Below are positions 1-5,329 of a DNA stretch of 5,329 bases, one piece after another. Both the position numbers and the translations under genes were made by a program. The notes beneath the pieces are model-generated. The model saw only the letters and a list, made by a program, of their open reading frames with translations, was not told the DNA's origin and ran no database searches. Origin of the DNA: Acidobacteriota bacterium (GTDB taxonomy: Bacteria; Acidobacteriota; Blastocatellia; Pyrinomonadales; Pyrinomonadaceae); contig QHXL01000226.1 of assembly GCA_003222935.1 (NCBI GenBank), positions 1 to 5,329 on the forward strand. Direction: 5' to 3'. The stretch's first letter is position 1; every line of letters begins with the position of its first letter.

Positions 1-20
1 TAAACCTCGCCGGCTTTGTT

Positions 21-46
21 GGGGCGGCACTTCGGAGCGCCGCCCT
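21..46. terminator. GC-rich hairpin with a UUCG-like loop, possible terminator of an upstream gene
   Basis: GGGCGGC at 22-28 pairs perfectly with GCCGCCC at 39-45, with a possible extra G-T pair 21/46. Inside the loop, C30 and G35 can close a TTCG tetraloop, which is an unusually stable cap in RNA. The element lies at the left window edge, so it may end the transcript of a gene to the left. The sequence after the stem (CTTATTTG at 57-64) is only moderately T-rich and is separated from the stem by about 10 nt. A classical intrinsic terminator is therefore not certain. An intergenic palindromic repeat is the alternative. Confidence 0.4.
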
Positions 47-74
47 CCCGCTCCAACTTATTTGAATAGGGGCG

Positions 75-170
75 GGATTTTAGCCGCAGATTTACGCAGA
101 TGAACGCAGATCTAATGTGAACAATCTTCTCGCATCTGCGGCTATCTGCGTAAGTCTGCGGCTAAGATCC
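75..170. repeat. Large imperfect inverted repeat of CGCAGAT units (hairpin 1)
   Basis: The left arm (75-111) and right arm (134-170) are reverse complements over 37 positions. The exceptions are a three-base mismatch block and two positions that would be G-U pairs in RNA. The loop is 22 nt (112-133). Each arm is itself built of 10-bp units. The left arm has TAGCCGCAGA, TTTACGCAGA and TGAACGCAGA at 81-110. The right arm has TCTGCGGCTA, TCTGCGTAAG and TCTGCGGCTA at 135-164, the first and third being identical. There is no T-run after the stem and I see no target-site duplication at the flanks. It looks like a dispersed intergenic palindromic repeat, related to the element at 4371-4470. Confidence 0.9.
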
Positions 171-199
171 GTTTACTGAGGGTAGTTCTTCACGAACAC

Positions 200-227
200 T
201 TGTCTAATTCCATCGGACGAGTAACAT
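200..227 (+). promoter_or_regulatory. Possible sigma-70-like promoter for the TonB_C-domain gene
   Basis: TTGTCT (200-205) matches four of six bases of the -35 consensus. TAACAT (222-227) matches four of six of the -10 consensus, with a 16-bp spacer. It lies between the large inverted repeat and the gene start, leaving a leader of about 55 nt that contains the ribosome binding site. Matches this weak occur often by chance, so this is only a candidate. Confidence 0.25.
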
Positions 228-272
228 ATTCGGACAAAGGTAGGATTCCTCGACAACCGAGAAAAAGCTTAC

Positions 273-278
273 AAGGAG
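273..278 (+). promoter_or_regulatory. Ribosome binding site of the TonB_C-domain gene
   Basis: AAGGAG ends 10 nt before the ATG at 289. This is a good Shine-Dalgarno match and fixes the start, which also gives the protein a proper N-terminal signal sequence. Confidence 0.75.
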
Positions 279-288
279 CAAATTAAAA

Positions 289-876
289 ATGAGCAGCAAT
301 AGAAAGACGACTCTGCTTGGTTTGTTCTGTATCGCTCTTTTTGCGATCTCTATTTCTGCATCTGGTCAGGTACGAATCGATTTGCCGCCGCGATCTGAAC
401 CGCCACGATCTGAACCGCCACCTCGCCAGGATAGATTTAGAGTCCCGGAACCGAACCTTCCGGGTACGCCCGAAGAAATATCATGGTGGCAATCGTTGCG
501 TGAGACGGGGAATGCAGTACTGAGTTCGCGCGGCGACAAGAAAACCTCGAAAAAGTTTCTTGAACTGTTGCACGACGGCCAGAACAAAGCTTACGCACCA
601 CCCGTCGCCGACCGGAAGCCTGTTGTTTTGTCTAAGGCATTACCGCGTTACTCAGAAGAGGGACGACGACGACAAATTAGCGGTGAGATCACAATGAACG
701 TTGAGTTGCTGCCCGATGGAAGTATTGGCGTCGTAAAACTTATGAATAGCCTCGGTGCAGGCCTCGATGAAAAGGCGGTAGAGGCGGCGCGTCAGACAGT
801 TTTTCTGCCGGCGGTAAAAGACAGAAAATTTGTGTCGTTCTGGCTTTACGTTGTGATGAGGTTCAACGTGTATTGA
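289..876 (+). CDS. Exported TonB C-terminal domain protein with a proline-rich linker
   Basis: This is a 195-residue protein. Residues 1-26 look like a signal peptide: basic SSNRK, then hydrophobic LLGLFCIALFAISISA, with a plausible cleavage after ASG at 24-26. Residues 33-61 are rich in Pro and Arg, including two PPRSE units encoded by a perfect 15-bp tandem repeat (391-405 and 406-420). Residues about 112-195 resemble a TonB_C domain: LPRYSEEGRRRQISGEI, then ELLPDGSIGVVKLMNSLG, then LDEKAVEAARQTVFLPA. In the family this domain contacts the TonB box of outer-membrane receptors and transmits energy from ExbB/ExbD. Here no ExbB, ExbD or receptor gene is adjacent. If the N-terminus is cleaved, the protein would be free in the periplasm rather than membrane-anchored, so classical energy transduction is uncertain. 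Such stand-alone TonB_C proteins are often labelled 'energy transducer TonB'. The alternative is that the hydrophobic segment is an uncleaved anchor. Confidence 0.85.
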   Translation: MSSNRKTTLLGLFCIALFAISISASGQVRIDLPPRSEPPRSEPPPRQDRFRVPEPNLPGTPEEISWWQSLRETGNAVLSSRGDKKTSKKFLELLHDGQNKAYAPPVADRKPVVLSKALPRYSEEGRRRQISGEITMNVELLPDGSIGVVKLMNSLGAGLDEKAVEAARQTVFLPAVKDRKFVSFWLYVVMRFNVY

Positions 877-916
877 AGTAAAAGGCCTTCTCAGTTTTGA
901 TTTTTTGGACCTCGCT

Positions 917-1070
917 CACGGCAGTGGGTGGGATTCAGACCCTCGTTGGAAGTTCCTCCTCGTAGGTCGGACTTGAAACGATCCACCCACTCCCGTGGGT
1001 GGCATTCAAGACATTCGTTGGAACTCCGCGCTTGTACGTTCCACCCACTGCGGCAGGTGGCATTTGGACT
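917..1070. repeat. Degenerate array of REP-like GTGGGTGG palindromes
   Basis: Three related units occur in a row. Unit 2 is intact: CCACCCAC (983-990) and GTGGGTGG (995-1002) form a perfect 8-bp stem with loop TCCC. Unit 3 (1041-1060) keeps the left arm CCACCCACTG and a mutated right arm, GCAGGTGG. Unit 1 keeps only a right arm, GCAGTGGGTGG (921-931). Each right arm is followed by a similar tail: GATTCAGAC, CATTCAAGAC or CATTTGGAC. Units 1 and 2 share CGTTGGAA further on (944-951 and 1016-1023). The right arms are 71 and 58 nt apart, which suggests tandem copies of a palindrome plus linker that have since diverged. Confidence 0.75.
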
Positions 1071-1207
1071 TTTGTACGAAGCCCCAATGTATCTTTTGCT
1101 CTTTTGCAGTGGATAGAATCGCCTTTGTCTGTGTAAAATACGACCCACTTTCCAGGTAGTTCTTAGTTAATTTCAACAAGCGCGTTTCGTCAGTTGCATT
1201 CTCTCTC

Positions 1208-1213
1208 AGGAGG
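1208..1213 (+). promoter_or_regulatory. Strong ribosome binding site of the S9 peptidase gene
   Basis: A perfect AGGAGG lies 6 nt before the ATG at 1220. It fixes the start of the peptidase immediately ahead of its signal peptide. Confidence 0.9.
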
Positions 1214-1219
1214 ACTTTC

Positions 1220-3292
1220 ATGTTCCGCAAAGCTCAGTCTTACGTTCTATTTGTAATTCTACTTTCTGCACTAGCCGTCGTTGCCCAGACGACGCGACAC
1301 CCACTCAAGTTGGAGGACATTCCCCGTTTTCGTGATGTGCGAGACCCGCAACTTTCACCGGACGGCAAATGGATCGCCTACGTGGTCGGAACAACTGACA
1401 CCAAGGAAGACAAGAGTGCTGCACATATCTGGTTAGCCAGTATCGACGGAACAAATGATCGACAGATTACCTTCGGCCAGGAAAGTGAAAGTTCTCCACG
1501 CTGGAGTCCGGACGGAAAGTACATTTCCTTTACCTCATCACGACCTGGAAAAGCGCGCGGCAGTCAAGTTTGGCTACTCGATCGAGCCGGCGGTGAAGCT
1601 CAACAACTCACCGAAACAAAAGGTCGACTCCAGGGATACGAGTGGTCACCCGATTCCAAACGACTCGCACTCGTGATCGGTGATCCCGATCCAGAGTCAG
1701 AACCCGCGCCATCACCGCAGCCGGGAACGACAGCCACGCCTCGCGTTCCAAAACCGATAGTTATTGATCGCTACAAATACAAACAAGACGGGCAGGGTTA
1801 CGTGCTCTCCGGTCGCCGTTCCTACATCTATCTTTTCGACGTCGCTACAAAAAAACTCGATCGATTGACGACCGCCAAGTTTGACGAGAGTTCACCTGCC
1901 TGGTCGCCTGACAGCACTCGAATCGCATTCATGAGTAACCACGGGGACGACCCGGACCGAGACCCTTCAGCCCAACTCTTCGTGGTTGATGCCCAACCAG
2001 GTTCGACCGAAAAACCCCTGACGACGGCGGCTATTCGCGCCGGGCGCTCACGACCGGAATGGAGCCCGGACTCCAAGTGGATCGCTTTCATCGACGGGGA
2101 TGAAAAGAAGTTTGGCGCCTACGGCATGGACCACATTTCGCTCGTGGCAACCGACGGCAACGGCACACCCATTCGCTTCAAGCCAACCGAAGACCTCGAC
2201 CGAGGTGTCTCAACAGCTCGATTTACTGCCGATGGTAAGTCGCTAACATTTTTCGTGACTGACGATCGCTCCGTCTATCCGGCGCGAGCAAGTATTTCAG
2301 GCGGAGCGGTTGAGAAATTAATGAAACCGCCAATCGTGATGTCGTCGTGGAATACCGCTGGCGGACGCACAATCGTTATGTCAGGCGGAGATACGAAGGC
2401 TGGTGAAATTTACGCTTTCGAAAATAATGCCCTGCGGCAAATTACTCATCAGAACGATGCTTTGCTTGCTGAGTTGGACCTGGGCGCGACAGAAAGAATC
2501 GAATTTAAGAGTAAAGATGGCACTGACGTTAATGGGCTCCTTACTTACCCGGTCGGTTACGTTCGAGGCACAAAAGTTCCGCTCCTCCTTCGTATCCACG
2601 GTGGTCCAAATGGTCAAGACCAACACTCATTTAGCACTGAGCGACAGTTCTTTGCTGCTAACGGATATGCAGTGTTGGCCGTGAACTATCGAGGCAGTTC
2701 AGGTCGCGGACAAAAGTTTTCACGTTCGATCTTTGCTGATTGGGGTAATTACGAAGTCCAGGATCTCCATGCGGGAGTCGATCACGTTATCAAGATGGGT
2801 GTTGCAGATCCCGATCGACTTGGCGTTGGCGGTTGGAGTTATGGCGGCATCCTGACTGACTACTTGATCGCTACCGACAATCGATTCAAAGCAGCAACGA
2901 GTGGTGCAGGCACCGCGTTTACTGTCGCATTCTACGGAACGGATCAATACATCATTCAGTATGACTACGAGATTGGTCCACCCTGGAATCCGAAAGCCTG
3001 GGAAACGTATGTGAAGATCTCCTATCCGTTTTTACACGCCGATCGCATTCAAACTCCGACGCTTTTCCTTGGTGGCGAGCGTGATTTCAACGTGCCGGTT
3101 CAAGGCAGTCAGCAAATGTATCAAGCGTTGCGAAGCCTGGGTATCGACACTCAACTCATCATCTACCCCAATGAAAATCACGGTATCCAACGTCCAAGTT
3201 ACCAGCGAGACCGGCTTGAACGTTACCTTGCCTGGTACGACAAGTATGTAAAGAAAGCGTCTGGTCCGGCGAGTTCCGCGACTGCTAAATAG
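1220..3292 (+). CDS. Exported S9 family serine peptidase (prolyl oligopeptidase/DPP/acylaminoacyl-peptidase type)
   Basis: This is a complete 690-residue protein, a normal length for S9 enzymes of this kind. Residues 1-22 are a signal peptide (FRKAQSY, then VLFVILLSALAVVA, cut before Q23), so it acts in the periplasm or outside the cell. Residues about 40-440 form a beta-propeller with six visible PD40-like blade motifs: LSPDGKWIAYV (45), WSPDGKYISF (95), WSPDSKRLAL (142), WSPDSTRIAF (228), WSPDSKWIAF (281) and FTADGKSLTF (335). The C-terminal alpha/beta hydrolase has HGGP at 460-463, NYRGSSGRG, and the nucleophile elbow GWSYGG with Ser540. Asp622 (GGERDFNVP) and His654 (NENHG) complete the catalytic triad. 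Family members cleave short peptides, often after proline or releasing N-terminal di- or acyl-amino acids. I do not see the double-Glu motif of true DPP IV, so the exact specificity is open. A Pro-rich stretch at about 158-180 interrupts the propeller. The gene is flanked by repeats and a hairpin and is probably monocistronic, likely serving peptide scavenging. Confidence 0.95.
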   Translation: MFRKAQSYVLFVILLSALAVVAQTTRHPLKLEDIPRFRDVRDPQLSPDGKWIAYVVGTTDTKEDKSAAHIWLASIDGTNDRQITFGQESESSPRWSPDGKYISFTSSRPGKARGSQVWLLDRAGGEAQQLTETKGRLQGYEWSPDSKRLALVIGDPDPESEPAPSPQPGTTATPRVPKPIVIDRYKYKQDGQGYVLSGRRSYIYLFDVATKKLDRLTTAKFDESSPAWSPDSTRIAFMSNHGDDPDRDPSAQLFVVDAQPGSTEKPLTTAAIRAGRSRPEWSPDSKWIAFIDGDEKKFGAYGMDHISLVATDGNGTPIRFKPTEDLDRGVSTARFTADGKSLTFFVTDDRSVYPARASISGGAVEKLMKPPIVMSSWNTAGGRTIVMSGGDTKAGEIYAFENNALRQITHQNDALLAELDLGATERIEFKSKDGTDVNGLLTYPVGYVRGTKVPLLLRIHGGPNGQDQHSFSTERQFFAANGYAVLAVNYRGSSGRGQKFSRSIFADWGNYEVQDLHAGVDHVIKMGVADPDRLGVGGWSYGGILTDYLIATDNRFKAATSGAGTAFTVAFYGTDQYIIQYDYEIGPPWNPKAWETYVKISYPFLHADRIQTPTLFLGGERDFNVPVQGSQQMYQALRSLGIDTQLIIYPNENHGIQRPSYQRDRLERYLAWYDKYVKKASGPASSATAK

Positions 3293-3300
3293 ACACCGAC

Positions 3301-3339
3301 ATGGCGGGAGGATGAATCACATCGATTCCCTTCCGCCAT
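3301..3339 (+). terminator. Hairpin just after the peptidase stop, possible terminator or 3' end structure
   Basis: The arms 3301-3311 (ATGGCGGGAGG) and 3329-3339 pair over 11 positions, with one G-U pair at 3308/3332, around a 17-nt loop. The structure starts 8 nt after the peptidase stop codon, where a terminator or mRNA-stabilising structure is expected. No T-run follows (AATCTTGTAAGTCTT), so it is not a textbook intrinsic terminator. An ATG inside the loop (3312) opens only nine codons before TAA at 3339. Confidence 0.45.
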
Positions 3340-3365
3340 AATCTTGTAAGTCTTCAACCCGTCCT

Positions 3366-4352
3366 TTGATTAGAATTTCATTCGAGGTAGTTTGCGAGAC
3401 ACTACACCGTGTACTCGTGGGCCTGGGCTTTTCGGAAGATCGGGCCTGGTTGTGTGCTCGACTGTTTGCGGAGGCCAGTCGAGACGGTGTCTATTCCCAC
3501 GGACTTCATCGTTTTCCACGTTTCATCGAAACAATCAAAAGTGGAATCGTTGATGTTCATGCGAGCCCAAAGTTGATCACCGCGCTTGGCGCGTTTGAGC
3601 GTTGGGATGGATGCTCAGGCGCCGGCAACTTGAACGCTCACGATGCGATGGAGCGAGCAGTATCTGTGGCAACAACGCAAGGTCTTGGCTGCGTCGCAAT
3701 GCGAAATACAAATCATTGGATGCGCGGCGGTAGTTACGGATGGCAGGCGGCAGACGCTGGTCACATTGGAATCTGTTGGACCAACACATTGCCGAATCTT
3801 CCGCCGTGGGGTGGCACAAAACCAACAATCGGAAACAACCCGCTTGTCATAGCAGTGCCACGGGCTGGAGGTCACGTCGTGTTGGATATGGCGATGTCGC
3901 AGTTTTCATTTGGCGCGTTGGAGTCTTATCGACGAAAGGGAGAACAGTTGCCGGTGGCAGGCGGATTCGATCTTGACGGCGAGTTGACAAGAGACCCTGT
4001 TGAGATTGAGTCGTCGAATCGACCGTTGCCGATTGGTTACTGGAAAGGCTCGGGACTTTCGCTGCTGCTCGACCTTGTCGCTACACTTCTTTCTGATGGA
4101 GTTGGCACGCATCAAATTCCAGGTGAGGTAGCAAAAGAGACGCGTCTATCGCAAGTATTTATCGCGCTTGCTCCGTTGGAAACGGATCGCGAAAGAATCG
4201 TGAATGAAACTCTCGAGTTCATGAAGAGTGCGTCAGGTGATCCAGCTATGGTCCGGTATCCTGGCGAGCGCACGCTTGAGATTCGAAAGGAAAGCCTAAC
4301 GCTGGGCGTTCCCGTAGGTCCCGATATTTGGGACGCGATTCTTAACTTGTAA
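3366..4352 (+). CDS. dlgD: 2,3-diketo-L-gulonate reductase (DlgD/YiaK), Ldh2/malate-lactate dehydrogenase family
   Basis: This is a complete 328-residue cytoplasmic enzyme, against about 332 in E. coli YiaK. From memory of the E. coli protein, similarity runs from end to end. Shared stretches are GVYSHG-x2-RFPRF (41-53), RN-x-NHWMRGGSYGWQAA (113-129), IGICWTN (134-140), PPWG (146-149) and LPIGYWKGSG (221-230) followed by LLSDG. His45 aligns with the presumed catalytic His44 of YiaK. The family reaction is NAD(P)H-dependent interconversion of 2,3-diketo-L-gulonate and 3-dehydro-L-gulonate, in L-ascorbate or L-gulonate type sugar-acid catabolism. The start is TTG at 3366. It matches the YiaK N-terminus (SFEVV against TFEQL), and an in-frame TAA at 3339 rules out longer versions. 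No Shine-Dalgarno is visible, so translation may be weak. A sugar oxidoreductase gene follows after a repeat, fitting a sugar-acid operon. Other Ldh2-family activities (ureidoglycolate, sulfolactate, malate) fit the motifs less well, but the true substrate in this organism is inferred. Confidence 0.88.
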   Translation: MIRISFEVVCETLHRVLVGLGFSEDRAWLCARLFAEASRDGVYSHGLHRFPRFIETIKSGIVDVHASPKLITALGAFERWDGCSGAGNLNAHDAMERAVSVATTQGLGCVAMRNTNHWMRGGSYGWQAADAGHIGICWTNTLPNLPPWGGTKPTIGNNPLVIAVPRAGGHVVLDMAMSQFSFGALESYRRKGEQLPVAGGFDLDGELTRDPVEIESSNRPLPIGYWKGSGLSLLLDLVATLLSDGVGTHQIPGEVAKETRLSQVFIALAPLETDRERIVNETLEFMKSASGDPAMVRYPGERTLEIRKESLTLGVPVGPDIWDAILNL

Positions 4353-4370
4353 GGTTGCAAAGCTCGGTGA

Positions 4371-4470
4371 TTCTCTGCGCTTTCTCTGCGTCCTCGGGGT
4401 CTCTGCGGTAAGAGAGTTATCACAAAGGATCACCGCAGAGACGCCGAGGACGCAGAGAAAGCGCAGAGAA
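4371..4470. repeat. Large near-perfect inverted repeat of CGCAGAG units (hairpin 2)
   Basis: The arms 4371-4409 and 4432-4470 are reverse complements over 39 positions with a single mismatch (G4398 against G4443). They enclose a 22-nt loop (4410-4431). The right arm contains four unit copies: CGCAGAG at 4434, CGCCGAG at 4442, CGCAGAG at 4451 and CGCAGAG at 4462. The element fills most of the 146-bp gap between the dlgD homologue and the next gene. It could attenuate or end transcription between them, but no T-run follows the stem. The near identity of the arms suggests a recent insertion or arm homogenisation. No target-site duplication is seen at its edges. Confidence 0.92.
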
Positions 4471-4498
4471 GAAATCAAACTGAGTCGAATGAGAATTT

Positions 4499-5329
4499 AT
4501 GATCAACTTTGGCATCATCGGCGGCGGTGGAATTAGTGAAACTCACGCGCGAGCAGTCGCTGAAACTGAAGGCGCAACGGTTTCTGCGTTTCTCGGCGCA
4601 AACCATGAGAAGGTTGCGCAGCTTGGCGCCCGACACAACGCGGCGACCTTTACCGATATTGGGTCGTTTCTGAATCACAAACCACTCGACGCAGTTATGA
4701 TTGGCAGTCCTTCCGGCCTCCACGCGCAACAAGGAATTGAATGTGCGCGACGCGGACTACACGTCCTCGTTGAGAAGCCAATCGACATCACAGTCGAACA
4801 GGCCGACGCATTGATCGGTGAGTGCGATCAGCGGAATCTTAAACTCGCGGTCTGCTTCCAGGATCGTTTTGCGTCAGACAGTGTTCGGTTAAAGGAGCTT
4901 ATCGATAACGGTGGCCTGGGAAAGTTGATACTCGTATCCGGACGCGTGAAGTGGTATCGACCACCGGAGTACTACGCTGGCTCACGCTGGCGCGGCCGAC
5001 TTGACCTTGATGGCGGCGGTGCACTCATGAACCAGGGCGTGCATACAATCGACCTCTTGCTCTGGTTGCTGGGTGACGTCGAGCGGGTGTATGCGAAATC
5101 GCTAACAGCGCTTCATGACATCGAATCAGAAGACACCCTTGTCGCGACTTTAGAATTTGCAAATGGTGCGGTCGGGACATTAGAAGCCGCCACGTCCGTG
5201 TATCCCGGTTATGATCGGCGCATTGAAATCACCGGATCGGAAGGAACAATAATCTTCGAGCACGATCGGATCGTGGCAGCAGATTTGAAAAACCCTTTGC
5301 CGGGTGGAATACAAACTAGCCAGGATGCT
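4499..5329 (+). CDS. Gfo/Idh/MocA family NAD(P)-dependent oxidoreductase, truncated by the window end
   Basis: The reading frame from ATG 4499 stays open to the last base, giving 277 codons. Family members are usually about 330-400 residues, so the C-terminus is missing only because the window ends. The start is fixed by an in-frame TGA at 4490. Upstream there is only a weak GAG at 4491-4493 as ribosome binding site. Residues 1-120 are a Rossmann domain: NFGIIGGGGIS (3-13) binds the dinucleotide, then AVMIGSPSGLHA, then VEKPIDIT with the conserved Lys93. The second domain has the signature DGGGALMNQGVHTIDLLLWL (171-190), with His182 and Asp185 in the expected active-site positions. A WYRPPEYYAGSRWRG segment (152-166) precedes it, as in the WlbA-like branch. 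The family oxidises or reduces hydroxyl groups on sugars, inositols or nucleotide sugars. The substrate cannot be told from sequence alone. Its place after the dlgD homologue suggests sugar or sugar-acid catabolism. Confidence 0.92.
   Translation, partial: MINFGIIGGGGISETHARAVAETEGATVSAFLGANHEKVAQLGARHNAATFTDIGSFLNHKPLDAVMIGSPSGLHAQQGIECARRGLHVLVEKPIDITVEQADALIGECDQRNLKLAVCFQDRFASDSVRLKELIDNGGLGKLILVSGRVKWYRPPEYYAGSRWRGRLDLDGGGALMNQGVHTIDLLLWLLGDVERVYAKSLTALHDIESEDTLVATLEFANGAVGTLEAATSVYPGYDRRIEITGSEGTIIFEHDRIVAADLKNPLPGGIQTSQDA

Larger units (their letters stand above)
877..1219. other. 343-bp intergenic region dominated by palindromic repeats
   Basis: There is no credible gene here on either strand. 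Just after the TonB_C stop there is a T-rich stretch (TTTTGATTTTTT at 895-906) preceded by the palindrome AAGGCCTT. This could help end transcription, but it has no proper stem-loop. A REP-like array follows (917-1070). The stretch 1071-1207 is unique sequence that should contain the peptidase promoter. TAAAAT at 1134-1139 is a possible -10 box, but no -35 box lies at a normal distance. Confidence 0.7.

Noticed and set aside
75..170. CRISPR array
   Set aside because: The repeated 10-bp units are contiguous with no spacers, and the overall form is an inverted repeat. There are no cas genes.
75..170. Complete insertion sequence or MITE with terminal inverted repeats
   Set aside because: No transposase is present, and no direct duplication is visible at the edges of this element or of the one at 4371-4470. 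The mobile origin remains possible but unsupported.
875..906. Intrinsic terminator after the TonB_C gene
   Set aside because: There is a T-rich run (895-906) but only a loop-less AAGGCCTT palindrome or a 4-bp stem before it, too weak to call.
891..1148. Minus-strand open frame of 85 codons across the REP-like array
   Set aside because: Its sequence is read from the palindromic repeats, resembles no known protein, and has no convincing ribosome binding site.
181..1164. Shared 10-mer GGTAGTTCTT at 181-190 and 1155-1164, upstream of both exported-protein genes
   Set aside because: Considered as a common operator, but several chance 10-mer repeats are expected in a window of this size and the flanks do not match.
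4112..4478. Minus-strand open frames covering the end of dlgD and hairpin 2
   Set aside because: They are antisense to a well-supported gene and to an inverted repeat. The translations (for example repeated RRESAE- and TPRTQRKRRE-like runs) simply reflect the CGCAGAG units.
4475..4732. Minus-strand open frame of 85 codons
   Set aside because: It is antisense to the Rossmann domain of the Gfo/Idh/MocA gene, whose plus-strand motifs are unambiguous.

Overview
The window looks like chromosomal DNA from a Gram-negative, probably soil or environmental bacterium of moderate GC content. A member of the Acidobacteriota (for example Blastocatellia) is my best guess. The guess rests on a secreted S9 peptidase, a small exported TonB_C-domain protein, and palindromic repeats filling the intergenic spaces. 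It is an inference from style, not from a marker gene. All four genes lie on the + strand.

Layout: 1-288 is non-coding and holds a GC-rich hairpin (21-46) and a large CGCAGAT-type inverted repeat (75-170). A TonB_C-domain protein follows at 289-876. The gap 877-1219 carries a degenerate array of REP-like palindromes. A full-length exported S9 family serine peptidase occupies 1220-3292, with an intact Ser540/Asp622/His654 triad. A short hairpin (3301-3339) separates it from a clear homologue of 2,3-diketo-L-gulonate reductase (dlgD/yiaK, 3366-4352), which starts at TTG. A second large inverted repeat, built from CGCAGAG units, lies at 4371-4470. The window ends inside a Gfo/Idh/MocA-family oxidoreductase that begins at 4499 and runs off the edge; its 277 readable codons contain no stop.

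How the genes may work together: the dlgD homologue and the Gfo/Idh/MocA enzyme are both NAD(P)-dependent oxidoreductases of sugars or sugar acids. They plausibly form the start of a carbohydrate-acid catabolic cluster continuing to the right. The TonB_C protein and the peptidase are envelope or periplasmic proteins, each with its own Shine-Dalgarno sequence and a repeat-filled spacer, and they look like independent units.

The most notable non-coding signal is the pair of large inverted repeats, about 4.2 kb apart. They share a design: arms of 37 and 39 nt, each made of three or four short CGCAGA-type units, and a loop of exactly 22 nt. The loop sequences are not alike. No complete new enzymatic system is evident in the window.
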